Assembly (NCBI GenBank): GCA_013397695.1
Contig: VYZI01000043.1
Coordinates: 997,015 to 1,061,014 of the forward strand
DNA: 64,000 bases
From: Centropus unirufus
Lineage: Eukaryota; Chordata; Aves; Cuculiformes; Centropidae
Reading direction: 5' to 3'
Shown here: one piece after another, positions 1 through 12,508 of the stretch
How positions within the stretch are numbered: the stretch's first letter is position 1
How the letters are laid out: every line of letters starts with the position of its first letter
Position numbers and translations under genes: made by a program
Notes under the pieces: model-generated
Database searches by the model: none
The model's input: only the letters and a program-made list of their open reading frames with translations
What the model was told of the DNA's origin: nothing

Positions 1-866
1 TACCATGATCCTGACAGCTATACCAGTTTCAGACAGTGATACCTCGGCTCTTAGGAGGGATTGCTGGATGTCAGGTGTTTTCATGAGATGTCCCCATGGT
101 GTCTTGCTTCACATCAACGTTGGTTATGACACAAGCTCTAAAGCTTCACAATTGATTTGTTGAGAACACCAAATTATTGAAATAAAATCTTCTAAGATGC
201 ATATATGTGCACTGATGACATTGATATAGATATGTAAAAAATTGTCCTGCTACCTAACCAGATGCTGAAAAGTTTATAAACAGCATCTTAATTTTTTGTA
301 TGAACTACTCACAGAACCAGAGCATTTTACTGCAAAACCATCTTCCTCAATTTCTCAAATGTTTTCTTGTGCAGCAGAGCTCAACACGAGAAGGTATCTG
401 TGGGCCTCCCCATCCGTTCCTCCCTCAGCAGATGAACACACACAGAGTACAGAAAAGGAGAGAGGAGGTGTACAGTGGAATGGAACCTGCCTATTGCTCC
501 AAGTTCCTATCTGCTTGTTCCATAACGGGATGACAGGGATATGACTTGGACAACCATAGGGAGAATGAGTGACAAAACACCTCACCCTATCAAGTCAGAC
601 AGGAGACACTGATCTCCAAACCTGAGAATGGAGGCTCCATCAGCCTAGTTTATATTTTCCACACAAAATTATCTGTATTGATGTCTAAAGACCTGGAAAA
701 GAGCCTTTTATAATTTAACTTAAGAGGGCTAAGCACAAAGTTTTCAGTCCATGCACATTTTCAGAGACTCTCCTACCAAATAAAAATGTTGCTGTTCCCA
801 TTAATAACAGACATAAGAACATTTTCCCTCTCGCACCTCAAGCCTTATTTAATAATAAAAACTTAC
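1..866 (-). other. ZFYVE9: ZFYVE9 intron, left edge of window
   Basis: This is AT-rich sequence downstream of the last visible ZFYVE9 exon in the direction of transcription. I searched it for the next SARA exon, expected to continue with a Tyr-Val-Asn-Arg-Lys-Cys-like sequence, and did not find one. The small open frames at 296-585 overlap each other on both strands and match nothing I recognise. No repeat family was recognised. Confidence 0.7.
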
Positions 867-989
867 AATTTACTATTTTTACCATGGACAGCAAATTAGC
901 ATTTAAAACGAATACAAGAGGGTCAGGGCCACCATCCTCCAGCTGCTGCATGACAGAAATCTGAGAAGGTCTCTCTTCCACAGCATAGT
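867..989 (-). CDS. ZFYVE9: ZFYVE9 (SARA) coding exon, start of C-terminal domain; last visible exon
   Basis: The minus strand reads DYAVEERPSQISVMQQLEDG, then GPDPLVFVLNANLLSMVKIVN, a near-identical match to vertebrate SARA as I recall it. It covers residues 908-948, where the conserved SARA C-terminal domain begins. The acceptor is ttccttcatag before ACTATGCTG. The donor is AATT followed by gtaagt. The exon is 123 bases, entering in phase 1 and leaving in phase 1. It completes the Asp codon begun by the previous exon and leaves the first base of the next codon, expected to be Tyr. I found no continuation between 1 and 866, so the rest of the C-terminal domain, roughly the last third of the protein, lies off the left edge. 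Confidence 0.93.
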
Positions 990-2696
990 CTATGAAGGAA
1001 ACAAATAAATACAGAATGAAGTCCTTAACTCACTGGTACAGTGCTCTACATTATAATCTTACACTCCAGATTCTGGTGCTTTTTGGTTCTCTGATCTTTC
1101 AAAAACCCCTTATTTGAGTATGGTCAGTTCAATCGATCATTTCCTGGGGTGGTAGTTTCAAACTTCAATAGTATTTCCACACACAGCCCTTGTGCATCTG
1201 TTATAAAAGTACAGCTCCTTTCATAATTTGTTCAGCTGGAGGAGAACATGGAAATCAAATTGATAATCGTGTCCTGGTGTCAATTGAAATCCGAAGCGAC
1301 AAACAAGGTAACAATTGTTACGTGTGTCACAGTAAAGTGCAAGAACATCACTCCTGGGCTAGAAACACCGACAGGTGAGCTCTCCTCACGCCACACACCT
1401 CATACTTCCTGTGCATTAGCGACTAGAAAGAGGAACCCCACACAAAAAACCATTTTTTATAAGTTATAGAAAGTCTAAATCCAGTGTAAAATGGATCCCA
1501 AAGTGAAGTTTCAAGGATATCTGTAGTGGCCCTTTATGATCAGACCCAGACAACTGGCAAGTGATAACTTTCCATCCATCTGATTATCATCTACTTCCCA
1601 TTCAAGCTTTAACAAAAAATCCTTACACTGATGAAAACATATTTTGCAAGAAATGTATTAGATTTCCAGCTAAAATTACCTAGAAAGAAAGGTAATTTAG
1701 CTTTCTCATGTGAAAAATATTTGGGAAATATTCTAAGTAGAATTAGAGTATCATAAATAGAATTCTGCAAAGACAATCCAGTACGTGAAAGAATCTGAAA
1801 AAAAATCAACTTAGCATGCAAAGCACCATTCATGTGAGGTTATCAATATAAAAGCTGAAAAGCATCCTATAGTTCTGAATCATCCAGCACCCCCATGAAC
1901 AGTTCTCACAGGATGGAACAGATTTATTTTGAAGTTCAATGCTGCTCACACTGTGGTTCTGACACCATCCTGCAATAAAAGGTGACTTGTAGCTTAACAT
2001 TGGAAATGCAAATTAGAAATACAGCAAAAAAATCAAAGATGGAAAAATAAATTNNNNNNNNNNNNNNNNNNNNNNNNNNNNNNNNNNNNNNNNNNNNNNN
2101 NNNNNNNNNNNNNNNNNNNNNNNNNNNNNNNNNNNNNNNNNNNNNNNNNNNNNNNNNNNNNNNNGCAAATACATGGGTTCTTTTCACCTTTTCAGAATTA
2201 AGTTTTCATTTTCTGAGGTCTCCTCCATTTGGATACTCTGGGAGGGGCTGTGATCATTACCAAAAGCGTCCTTGGGGGCCAAGCCGTGCTGAATGCAGAG
2301 CTGGGGATGTCTCAGCCACAGCGGGTGTTCCAAGAGAACTTCAGAGAAGGGAAGCATGAATATTCATAGGGCTAATTAAAATGTATCTCTGTGTGAAACA
2401 TTCCCCATAGTCCGATTAAGGAAGAAATTAGCACATATTTCTGGACTGAAATTCATTTTCTTTTTGCTTTCTGTTTTGCTTCTTACAGCAATTTCATTGC
2501 AAGATGGGGTTCTTCCCCGATGCTGATAAGGATCAGTGGTGCAAACGTGTCACAACATTTCACCATAAGTAATTCCTGTGAATTTCTTCCAATATCCAGC
2601 ATATTGCCAGCACCTCATTTTCAAAACAAATGCAGTAGTTATTAGGTTAATTGCAACCGGTAAGCATAAAAGGGAGCTGCCAAATGACACCCTCAC
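990..2696 (-). other. ZFYVE9: ZFYVE9 intron with a 111-base gap
   Basis: This intron of about 1.7 kb is bounded by a gtgagg donor (from 2696 downward) and a tcatag acceptor (ending at 990). Bases 2054-2164 are unread (N). No exon is expected to be missing here, because the flanking exons join in frame and match the order in other vertebrates. No repeat was recognised in the readable part. Confidence 0.8.
2054..2164. other. Assembly gap (111 N)
   Basis: A run of N lies inside a ZFYVE9 intron. Open frames that read across it are artefacts. Confidence 0.99.
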
Positions 2697-2820
2697 CTCC
2701 TTTTACTCCAGTGGAGATGAGAATTGGAGGAAGCCCATCTTCAGGAATGAGATTCATTGCACTGCCAACAGGACTGCCAACCTGAGTTATGTTTCCCGAG
2801 AATACAGAAGCGTTATCATT
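2697..2820 (-). CDS. ZFYVE9: ZFYVE9 (SARA) coding exon between SMAD-binding region and C-terminal domain
   Basis: The minus strand reads NDNASVFSGNITQVGSPVGS, then AMNLIPEDGLPPILISTGVKG (residues 867-907). The second half is essentially identical to mammalian SARA as I recall it. The first half-dozen residues differ, where human has an acidic-hydrophobic stretch before FSGSITQVG. The acceptor is cttcttgtag before AATGATAAC; the donor is GGAG followed by gtgagg. Length is 124 bases (41 codons plus one base), phase 0 in and phase 1 out, compatible with both neighbours. A 111-codon plus-strand open frame over the same bases is a shadow. Confidence 0.93.
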
Positions 2821-3552
2821 CTACAAGAAGCAAACAACAAGGAACGACAACATTACGAAAGCAATAATGAAAAAATAGAAGAGCTGGCTGACTTGATTAT
2901 AGGAAGTAGGTGAGGAAGCCTGTGTCCCCTGGAGAACCAGAAGCACCAAGTGATTAGACTCTTTAACAAGATGATCTTGTGATGATTCCTCTATGTGAAC
3001 TATTACTGAAATGCCTGCTCAGTCTAAGACCACACCTCCCTTCTCTAGCACCACACCTCCTCATCTCTTTACAGGATGTAAATGTACCAAAGTCTCCATT
3101 CACATGGGGCACCGTGGATTTTAGAGTCGTTAGATTATATCTGCATTTCCAGGCACACATCAGTTTATGAGAAGTGTTAAAGTACTTTTGTGCTCTGACA
3201 CTGTTATCGTTCCAAACTCCTTACTGACCATGACTCAGTGTTTTTAAAGCGTCCATTATATAAATATCCTTCACATGCAGGCTGCCACAGCCTTGGAAGC
3301 CATCTAGCACGCAGACTTCAAACATTGCTTAGTGTTCTGCCCCATAACAGGTCATTTAAGTTCAAAATATGTGGCTGTTTCTGCACTCAGTGAACGTTAA
3401 CGGAGATGACACTTGCTCTTCAGCACACTAAGGCAAACCTCAACAGATTCCCTAGATCAGCCTTTCTAAAATCACCACGGAAGCTAAGATAATACTCATG
3501 AGCAAAACAAGCACGGTGTTTTGAGCAATGAATACCGTTAACACTTCCTTAC
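2821..3552 (-). other. ZFYVE9: ZFYVE9 intron
   Basis: A 732-base intron with a gtaagg donor and a cttgtag acceptor. Two opposite-strand open frames of about 65 codons near 2963-3170 overlap each other and resemble nothing known. No repeat was recognised. Confidence 0.8.
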
Positions 3553-3722
3553 TTCTGCTGATAAAGTATTGTTGGTCATGGACTTTGATGGATCATGCGA
3601 CACTGCTAAGGTTCCTGTGGAAGTTGTTCCAGCCACTGTCAGTTTTGCTGCATCAGCAACTTCTCCATTGGGTAATATCCCATCAGCAAACCAAACACGC
3701 CTTTGTTCCCTAGGCTGAGCCA
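3553..3722 (-). CDS. ZFYVE9: ZFYVE9 (SARA) coding exon carrying the PP1-docking RVWF motif
   Basis: The exon encodes residues 810-866, beginning VAQPREQRRVWFADGILPNG. The RVWF at residues 818-821 fits the RVxF docking consensus, and SARA is known to bind the protein phosphatase 1 catalytic subunit through this site. The stretch after it (VADAAKLT) is also conserved; the Thr/Ser-rich tail is looser. The acceptor is ctctctag before TGGCTCAG; the donor is GCAGAA followed by gtaagg. Length is 170 bases, entering in phase 1 and leaving in phase 0. Reading on past the donor gives a stop after four codons, which supports splicing here. Confidence 0.94.
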
Positions 3723-4055
3723 CTAGAGAGAACAGAAAAAAAAAGGAATTAAGCTCTCACAGGAACATTGACTTGAAAATTTGAGTCTAGAAGATTAAAA
3801 TGGAGAAAATTAATAAATAGAGAAATGTGGAGCGGAAGGGACTGCAGACATCAACTGGTGCATTCCCTATGGCAGCATCGTGTATAAACTCATCTGCTGA
3901 GAACAATTCACTTGTCATTAAAAAAAATGATGTCCCTGCTGAGGACAGGAACATCACAGCTGGCATTAGCTCGAGTACTTGGAATGGATGAAGTCCATAT
4001 ATTCTTTCCAAATTCTTGGTAGAGGTAAACTGAAAGAAAAAAGCAGGACTCTTAC
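3723..4055 (-). other. ZFYVE9: Short ZFYVE9 intron
   Basis: A 333-base intron between the SMAD-binding exon and the RVWF exon, with a gtaagag donor and a ctctctag acceptor. An open frame runs through much of it and the upstream exon, giving a spurious 168-codon frame. The intron part does not resemble SARA. Confidence 0.85.
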
Positions 4056-4232
4056 CTTCTGCTCCAGGGTGCTTTAAAACTCCCACAGGTACCATGACAG
4101 TGGGAGGCGGAGAGCTCAGGGCGCCCGAGGCCTGAGCCTGCTGCAAAGGAGGGATAGTAGAACAGTATTCAGCGGGGTTGTTAGGGTTAGGACTCTGGCT
4201 TGAGGCACTCATCATGTTCTCCCAGGCTTGAG
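4056..4232 (-). CDS. ZFYVE9: ZFYVE9 (SARA) coding exon, SMAD-binding domain
   Basis: The exon encodes residues 751-809, starting AQAWENMMSASSQSPNPNNP and ending VGVLKHPGAE. It holds the three parts of the known SARA SMAD-binding domain in order: a Pro/Asn-rich rigid coil (SPNPNNPAEYC), a helix (IPPLQQAQASG) and a strand (TVMVPVGVL). This domain grips the MH2 domain of SMAD2/3 and presents it to the TGF-beta type I receptor. The sequence appears nearly identical to the mammalian one. The acceptor is ttgctttag before CTCAAGCC; the donor is GAAG followed by gtaagag. Length is 177 bases, phase 1 on both sides. The SMAD-binding core is thus one exon, so skipping it would remove SMAD binding while keeping the frame. 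Confidence 0.95.
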
Positions 4233-7200
4233 CTAAAGCAAACGAAGAACAAGAAACGTGAGCACAGAGGAAGGCATCTACAGTCCAAAACACACTGTTA
4301 AGTTCTCAGCGACAGTAAGTGGGGACCCTGACACCTTTCAAAGCCCACCTCTCTTCCTTTATTTAAAACCTCAGGACACTGTGATTAAGCAAGAAAATGT
4401 ATAGCAGCAGCAGAAACAGCACGGGTCCTGTGTTATAAAAATATCAGTTCATTTGAAAGATCTTCTGCAAATCATAACAACATACTCTGACCTGAATGAC
4501 GCTCCATTCCTCACAGTTTGTTTTGTTTCCTCTTCACATAACTTAAAACCCTGAATTCTTTTTATGTATATATGCATATATATATATTATATGTCTATTT
4601 ATCACATTGTATGGATAAATGGGCATTCCAATTACAAATGTTTTATAACCTACAGGACACTTGAGCAGATTCATCTTTTGGAGACAAGAAAAAGCAATTT
4701 CCATTTCTTTATATCCAGAGCAGATAAATATAGAACAACTACTAAAAAATCCTTACACTACTAATTCCAAAGGCATGATGAGCCTTAACTCAATTGCCCA
4801 AACTATAACACAAAAAACTTGTTTGTCAACAACATCCATCACAGGGAAATCTCTCCTCTAGAGAGTGAGATGGGCTGTATCTTCGCAATACTACTTCTTT
4901 TTCAGCTGTAAGGCAGCCTTGTAGCTACACAAGGTACCAGAAAAATCGTATGTACACTTGCACAATGAATGCTTACCATGTTAGTATGTTGGAAATAAAT
5001 GCATTCCTCTAGTTAGGCATAAAGATCACACCACCTAAGCTCTCAGAGCAGCAATAAAGCCTGGATAAATCATATACATCTTTGGGTTCCTTTGGCTATG
5101 AATTGTCAGTAAACCCAGGTGAAAATAATGAGACCAAAAATCCCAAAACAGAACACAACATTTGGATGAGGGGGAATGGCTACAAATCAGAGGGAGGAAG
5201 ATTTAGACTAGACATTAGGAAAAAATTCTTCCTGATGAGGGTGGTGAGGCACTGGCCCAGGCTGCCCAGGGAAGCTGTGGATGCCCCCTCCCTAGAAATG
5301 TCCAAGGCCAGATTGGATGGAGCCTTGAGCAGCGCGATCTGGTGGGAGGTGTTCCTGCTCAGGGCAGCAGGCGTGGAGCTGGATAGGCTTTAAGGTCCCT
5401 TCCAACCCAAACCATTCTATAATTCTATGAGAAAGCCCTTCTGTTCCATCCCATCAACCTGCAAAACCAATAGAGTGAAATGCTTGCCAGCTGAAAAGGT
5501 ATTAAGATTCCCATTTGAGAAGATTAATTACATTGAAATATTTTTAACAGCAATTCTCTGTTCACTTAGAGTACAGATCCCGAAAGAAGGAAATGTTAAA
5601 AATGCACAAAGCAAAGTTACACCTCTAGGATCCCTTTATTAGAAAAGTGCTAGCATGGTAAAAGAACATTTTTAAAGCCTTCTATAAATCAAGCAAAGTG
5701 CCAAGTCAGCATATTTATCAATTGAAAATGTAGTAAAAATAGCACTGGAAACTTATTAAACACTTAGCGTGGCCATGGAAAAATGCCAGAAGACATACAA
5801 CTCTCCCCCACATCCCAGCGAAACACAAACACTGAGCTACAAAATGAAGTCACTACTTCTAAAGTGTGATTCCAACCCCTGGTTCCAGGACTGCAAAGAT
5901 TAATGCTTAACCTGCTGCACTGGGTGGGGAAAAACCCCAACCCTGAACCAACAAACAGACTGCGAGGAGCAGATAGGATCAGGCTACAGGTTAACTGAGG
6001 AGCAACCAAAAGCATCAGCACAAGGCGCTGCAGCAGGGCTAACCCAGGGAGGTAGCCCCGGGCAGGCACACGCGGGTGAGCAGGCAGCACCCTCCCAGTG
6101 ACAAACCTGGCAGCGGTGTCACTGCTGGCTGCCTCTAATGTGTGTCTGCCCTGGCAATTGGACAGAAAGGCTTTTAAAAGGTAACCATTAGAATATGATC
6201 AATTTTATTATGCTGCTTTACAAGAACACTCCTGCTTTCAACTGAAATATTTTCAGATTCTTCCGTTTCTCCAGATGAAAACAAATCCCACTCCTCCCTA
6301 GAAGGAGCCGTCTGCCTTTTGCAGGTGCAAGTGTAATTCCTTGCTCTTGTACACCCTGAAATGTGCTAATTTCTCCATCTCAAAATTTATACATCAACAT
6401 CATCATCAGGACTCCAGTTTAATTTCTAGATATTATAACCTATAATTTCCTGTCACCTTACACATTTGGCTTACAGTAAAGAATTATTAAATTAAAACCT
6501 ACCACTGCACACTGATTAATCTTTTTTGAAACAGAATAAAATTACTCTTGTTTAATAACAAAAACTGTCCACTAATTTAGAAGCTCACTTCAAGACTAAG
6601 CACCTAGTTATTGTCAACCAAACCTGTGTAACATAGAACTTCTTTGGAGAAAAAAATAAAGCTGTGAGCTTCTACCTTTAGTTCGATGGGCAATAAATTA
6701 ACAGATCTTTGGAAAAACAGCAGCTCAAGTAAAATTCTACAGAGTAATGTGTAAAGGTACCTATAAAATTACCCTGTCTGAACGCTGACATAAACCAAAA
6801 TTTCCCTAACTAATTCTTGGTTACCGCAGCAATCTTCGGTAACAGTTTCCAAGGTTGAACTAAACCTTTGCAGCAATGGAGATTCCGTGATAACCGTTAG
6901 GATAAGTAACTGTTCTGATAATTATCAGTTAAAAGCCTGCACTTAGAACCTGAACTTGTCTGATTTCTCACTCTACCTACTACTTAGAGTGCATCTGTCA
7001 GACCTCTACAGTTGACGTACCTTCTGTTATCAGCTTTCAGCTATCCAGATATATATTTATACCCCAAGATCAGGTCACCGATTCACCTTTCCATTAATAA
7101 ACCGAAGACAGCACACCTGGAATTTCTCATAAGACAGGTTTTCTCATTATTTAAGTACTCACATGGATCCTCTCTCAACCTAATCCAATTTTTCTACCTT

Positions 7201-8131
7201 CTCAAGTCAAGACATAAAAACCGAACACCAAGCCTTTCAGCAACAGCTGTCTCTGGGTCATAGGAATAAATAAGCACTTGGACAGCAGAATCACCCCAAA
7301 GTAACTGCCAGCTCAGCAACTTCAAGTTTTTCAAAAGCCTCAAGATATGCTGGGCTGTGTCTGTCCACATTCATACCACGCATCTAAAGGGTCAATATTA
7401 TGAAGGACAAAATACAAAGTAGATTCCACGGCCCTTTGGTAAAAACCACAGTCTTTCCTTACACCAAGCAGAGTAATATAACTTCTTGTTAGTTCTGCTT
7501 TTTAACTTCACACTCATCTCCTCTCTCATATGTCCCACATTCACATCAGGCTTCTAACCACAGAACCCACCATCCTGGGTTTGGCAGACCCAGTTTCTCC
7601 AGCAATGTCCCCAGAGCACTAAGCCAGCTGTCCCCATCTGTGGAGCGGTTTCTAGACAAGGCTGCCTCTGCTGGCACAAAGGAGTTAAAGTTGGATTAAC
7701 TTGTGGATGAATACTACTTTCCCAATTTCTTATCGTGCCTATTGAGAAGGAACACAATGGCATTTCTGTTCTCTTCGGTATCCCCCACAAAAGCGTAACG
7801 GGTATCCGCTCAGGCATCAAAGGACATAGCAGGCTCCTGAATTAAAAACTCACCAAAAAACCACAGTTTCTGCAATCCTAGCACAGTGCTTACAAACGAA
7901 AGCTTTCAAAGCCATTGCAACCTTACCAGGTTTTGTCTTTTGTCATTCAGATTTAGTTTGGGAATTGCCATGCTCCACAGGGATTCCACATTGATCTCTC
8001 AAGGACCTTTGCTATTATGGCACATTTGCCCGTGCAGATAGAGTATTTTGATTTATTTTTTTTAAATTTCACCCCTGCAGCTCAACATGAAGGCAGGGAA
8101 GCACCGCCTCTCAGGTTCTCTCTCCACTTAC
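4233..8131 (-). other. ZFYVE9: ZFYVE9 intron of 3.9 kb
   Basis: This intron lies between the second FYVE half-exon and the SMAD-binding exon. It contains one CR1 LINE tail (5165-5430) in antisense orientation to the gene. The remaining sequence is AT-rich and I recognised no exon, RNA gene or other repeat. Open frames such as 5764-6090 and 7012-7263 match nothing known. Confidence 0.75.
5165..5430 (+). mobile_element. CR1 LINE 3' fragment
   Basis: The sequence has the standard CR1 3' signature in order: a piece reading gattagacattagg-like at about 5200, GAGGGTGGTGAGGCACTGG, GCCCAGGGAAGCTGTGGATG, CTGGTGGGAGGTG, and a terminal TTCCAACCCAAACCATTCTA with two ATTCTAT-type tail units. The fragment is severely 5'-truncated, as is usual for CR1, and inserted antisense to ZFYVE9. 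It explains the 103-codon open frame at 5082-5393, which should not be annotated as a gene. Similarity to consensus looks moderate, so it is neither very young nor ancient. Confidence 0.93.
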
Positions 8132-8231
8132 CATTCATCAGTACCGAATGGCAGATCACACACACTCTCGCTTCCTTCCGATCCATGTAGAGCAACTTGC
8201 ACTTCAGGCTGCAGCACGCTGCGCAGAACAC
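8132..8231 (-). CDS. ZFYVE9: ZFYVE9 (SARA) coding exon, second half of the FYVE zinc finger
   Basis: The exon encodes residues 718-750, VFCAACCSLKCKLLYMDRKE then ARVCVICHSVLMN. It supplies the last four zinc ligands of the FYVE finger (Cys720, Cys723, Cys741, Cys744) and the conserved RVC core motif of FYVE domains. The acceptor is ctttgctcgcag before GTGTTCTG; the donor is AATG followed by gtaagtgg. Length is 100 bases, phase 0 in and phase 1 out. The domain binds phosphatidylinositol 3-phosphate and places SARA on early endosomes. Confidence 0.96.
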
Positions 8232-11200
8232 CTGCGAGCAAAGGGGAAACAACCTCAACGTTGTTGAAAAACATTGTGACATGATGAAATCAGACAAGAG
8301 AATATCTGTAAAGCTCTAAGGGTGCAAAATAAGGAGGTAAATTACCAGTGTTTTCCCATTACAGCCACAGAGACCAACGCCTGCCCAGGGTGCGTTTCAG
8401 ACAAACCCCAGTGAAGCGGGGTTAGACAGAAATGCACGTTGTCCTGATACTGCACAGTGGTATCTTAAAAAATCTTTGTCATAAAAGACAATGGGTTAAT
8501 AAACTCCTGTCACTTTACAATCCCTCACAGAATTAATAGTTTGGGCATTAACTGCAGTCTTAGAAAAAGCCTGGGTGCTTTCTAGAATCAACTGTGTTTA
8601 AAGGTATGCATTTTCTCTACATGAGAGGTTGCTGTGGCACAGATTCATTCAGACAAGTCATCTTTATTTGCAGCAGGGCAATTTATCTCTATTAGCAACT
8701 CTAGCTGTTTAATCTCTTCACACATAACAAGCTGCTCCTCAGCTGGGACTAGTGGTATGTATCAAAATGTTTGAAGTGATCAACTAATAAAATGACATTT
8801 AAAAAGCTGACTGACATCGGTACTGCAAGCAAATCTTGCTCCATTTATACAATACTTGTATTCACATGATTGCTGGCACTACAGCATCACAAAACTAGGG
8901 AGAAATTATGAATTGCAAGGTACACACACTGGCTGCTAAGAAGGGACCTGGCACAAAATGCCCAGGGCATGACCAGCTGCAGAGATGCAGCTCATTGTTG
9001 GTGCTCCTCACCTGAATCAGCTCTAACAAATGCCCAGTCCTGGGCAGGCAACAGGGCCAAGGCTTTCTCCAGACAAGCAAAGCCATGAAAGATGAGCATA
9101 GCTTGTGCACCAAAGCCCACAGATCTCATCCTACAATAGCAACTGCGATCGCAAAACCCTGAGAACAGACAAATCAGGATGCCCATATGACTTCTTATTT
9201 GTTTTAAATAATATTGTCTTTATTTTTAAAAAACACCAGTATTCCTTCACGGTTATTGTTCAGGTGATGTGAAGATACTGATGAATACGCACTTCATGTA
9301 GAAGACAATGTCAGGGTCAGGAAATCTAGAAACAGCAGCACCCACCTGACAAATGCCTTCAGATAATGAGAATTTAAAATTTTAATTAGAGGTGACTGTT
9401 ATTATTCACTATGCATTATTATTATCTGGAATGCTTTCTTAATCAAAAAAAGATCAAAGATTCTTAATCAAAAAAAAGATCACTTCCACAGCAGTATTTC
9501 TGTAATACAGACAAGAAACTACAGAGGATTTTCATGTAAGAAAATATGTAAGCCTAACCAAATTTCAACCAAATTAAAGATAACACCAAACTACAACCAC
9601 TTTGCACCCTGTTCCCTTTGCAGTCTTTAGGACAAGTGTTCTGAGTTCACCATGAGAGCTGAAAATCAAGGGTGAAGACACAAGAGCTCACCCTGTCTCA
9701 CCTCAATTTTAATGTTTCCTAACTCTGATAACTTAAACATTTCAGAAACGAAATTAAGTGTGTATACATTGGCCTTCTCATGCAAAAAGAAAACACAACC
9801 CTTCCACATCCATGAAAACCATTTCTTTAAAAAAAAAAAAGACAAATGTACCTTAAAAATCATCTGTTTGCATTTACCCTTTAACCCTATACACAAGCAT
9901 TCTAGGGAATATTAATAACGACACCACAGTGTATTTTAGAGACATTGACTTCATTTCCAGTCGAAAGCTTGGTATTGAACATGGAAAAATCAATGTCTTC
10001 AACCCTAAATGAAGGACTAACACAAATTAATATCTAATTTAGGGCCCTTTACTAAACAACACACCGTGCATCCAGTAAAGCTCCCAAATGCAACAATCTA
10101 AATATTCAAAGAGAAAATTGAAGCAAGGACAGAACACCCACGCCTCCTCTCTTAGGCTGCACCAGCCTTCTAGCAGTGATGATGCCGAGGGAGAATACAG
10201 CCCAGCACAACTGACAGTGCACTCTTGTTATTAACAATATCAAGCCATTGCATCAGTATACCATGGCATAAAAAATAACATAGCAGTGCCAAAGCAAGTG
10301 TTTATGTTATTAGGGTTCACTGGGAGTTGTTAAAGCATTGGTTGCTGGGGGATTTGGTGATTATTTTTTTTTATTTTTCCTTTTCATTTTAGTGGAAAAA
10401 CAGTTTTGGTTGCCAGTAAAAGGACGACATACAAATTGTCTGGTTTTCCTGCCAAGGATGACTGTTTCATCTGACAACAGAAAACACAGAAAAGGTAAAA
10501 TTCATGAATGTGTTCACATGCATTCTTCAGGCTTTTCAATTAAATTCAGAATTTACTTTAAGTGCATTACTTCCCACCACTCCCCTGAGGTTCACATCTT
10601 CCATTAATTTCGCAATTATTATCCTGAAATTAAAAACTGAGACAGATCTCCCAGGTGCCACTTGACTATTTTTAAATGCAATTTTCATTCCCAAATGAAG
10701 CAGACACATTAGCCCCAACTACAATGATTTTTTTGACGATGCTAATAAAGCTTAAAATGAAACTGTTGTGCTAAACTTATGTTCAAAAATATTTAGTGCT
10801 GTGACTTCCCTGAGATGCAATTGCAAGAGCTGAAGACACCATTTCCCCAGTTCTTTAAGCGAGACTCATACGTTGAACAGAAACGGTGGCAGTGCCACTG
10901 ACTCAGTGGCAGGAGTTACAGGAATTAAGAGTAGTGAAGCAATTTGGAGGAAGTGCTAAGAATTATTTGACTTTTACTGAATTTTAGCATTTATTAATGA
11001 CCAATTTTTTTTAGAGAAAAATAAAACATAAGGAGGCATGAAAAAAAATTTCTGCCGCATCTTTTGCCTGCACATATGTAAATTTGGGGCAGACCACATT
11101 AACTAACAAAAGCTTCTAGAAACAAGAATTCTGAGGATTACTGTAAGAACACTCCTGAGAGCATTACATCCTAACACATGATGTATTTTTCACATCTGAG

Positions 11201-12508
11201 AAACAAGTTCGTTTATGGAGCAGAGGACCTTTTATTTTATCCATTCTCCACATATCATCCAAAGCAACGCTGGTTGTTCTTCCTAAGGCAGCAAGAAACT
11301 CAAAAGTCCTCAACCAGCACACAGCAAATGCCTGCTTTGCTATAAAAGTGTCTGGGGAATGATTTTTCAGTGTGTCTCACTATCAAATTTGAGTAAAACC
11401 TACTTAACTGGTGTCGTAGTGGAGATCAAGTGCTCTGTGTTCTGGTTATTCAAGGGACAAGTGGCACTCGTACAGAGCCCGTTACGGAGGAACAAGCCTG
11501 GGGTTTCTGCTAGGCTGTTTCCAGAAACAAGTGCCACAGGGTTTGAGCTTTCCAGGTACATTTGCTTCCTTTAGGTACTTTGTTCACATCATTCAGCTTC
11601 CCTGTACTCCTCCAGTGTCTAAAGATCTTGCTCATAGCAGCCAGATCTTTCCATCAACTCCAGAAATCCAGCCTAAATGAACCCAAGTTACTTTTACTCT
11701 TGTTTATCATGGGGTTTAGTATTTCTTTTCATCTTAAAAATGAGTGTGTGAGTTTATCTCTTGAATCATCATATTTCTCCTAAGTCCCTTCTTCCCAAGT
11801 TGCGTTAACTTGTATTTCAGTAACAAGCTAATCATTTTCCATAACCTTGCCACATAATAATGTGTTTCCCTAGATAGCACATATATAAAACTTATATAAA
11901 AATTTCAGCAATAAAGTATTTCTAACATGACACAAAATGATACAGAAATAATGGTTCAGTTGTCTTCATTGAAATTCCTCACCACGTGTGCACACATCAT
12001 GTTACAGATAATTTACCATATTTTTTTCCAAGAGTAAATGTATGTTCCTTAAATATTGTAAGCAATATGAGAGAAGTTAGCAAAGAAGACTTGATCAACC
12101 ATCGGAACCAGCAGGAACACCAGCAATTCACCAGGATGCTTCCAATTCCCATCAATTTGTTTCGGTATCTTTAATGGGATTATTGATGCAGTAATTTCTG
12201 CAAATGAAGTTTTCCTGCAAGCAGCCATTTTATAGCAGTTCCACATGAACCCAATGACGTTGATTGTTGCAATCAACTAATATACTCATACAGGCTAATC
12301 GTTCTTTCAGTTATAAATAACAATTATTCTTTTTTACAACTCTAAATAGATTAGAGCTTAGAAACTAATTTTTTTCCTTCAGAAACCAAACACAGCCTTT
12401 TAGGAAGGGATCCTACAGCCAGCAGCTGAGGAATTCTTCTGGTTTGATTTTATGCACTATTAGGAAAAGAAAAAGAAAGGTGCTTTGAGCTTACAAATGC
12501 AAACTTAC
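8232..12508 (-). other. ZFYVE9: ZFYVE9 intron of 4.3 kb splitting the FYVE finger
   Basis: The intron separates the two halves of the FYVE domain between Lys717 and Val718 (phase 0). A 25-base local tandem duplication lies at 9436-9483 and an A-run at about 9829-9840. No exon, RNA gene or interspersed repeat was recognised in the rest. Confidence 0.75.
9436..9483. repeat. Two-copy 25-base tandem duplication
   Basis: TTCTTAATCA followed by an A-run and AGATCA occurs twice in direct succession (units begin at 9436 and 9461). The copies differ by about one A in the run, suggesting a recent slippage-type duplication within the intron. Confidence 0.85.

Noticed and set aside
2578..2913. 111-codon plus-strand frame
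   Set aside because: It overlaps the ZFYVE9 exon at 2697-2820 on the opposite strand, which has full splice-site and protein support.
3787..4293. 168-codon minus-strand frame
   Set aside because: It is the SMAD-binding exon of ZFYVE9 read through its donor into the intron and beyond its acceptor on the other side.
5082..5393. 103-codon open frame
   Set aside because: Most of it is the 3' region of a truncated CR1 element, which is non-coding.
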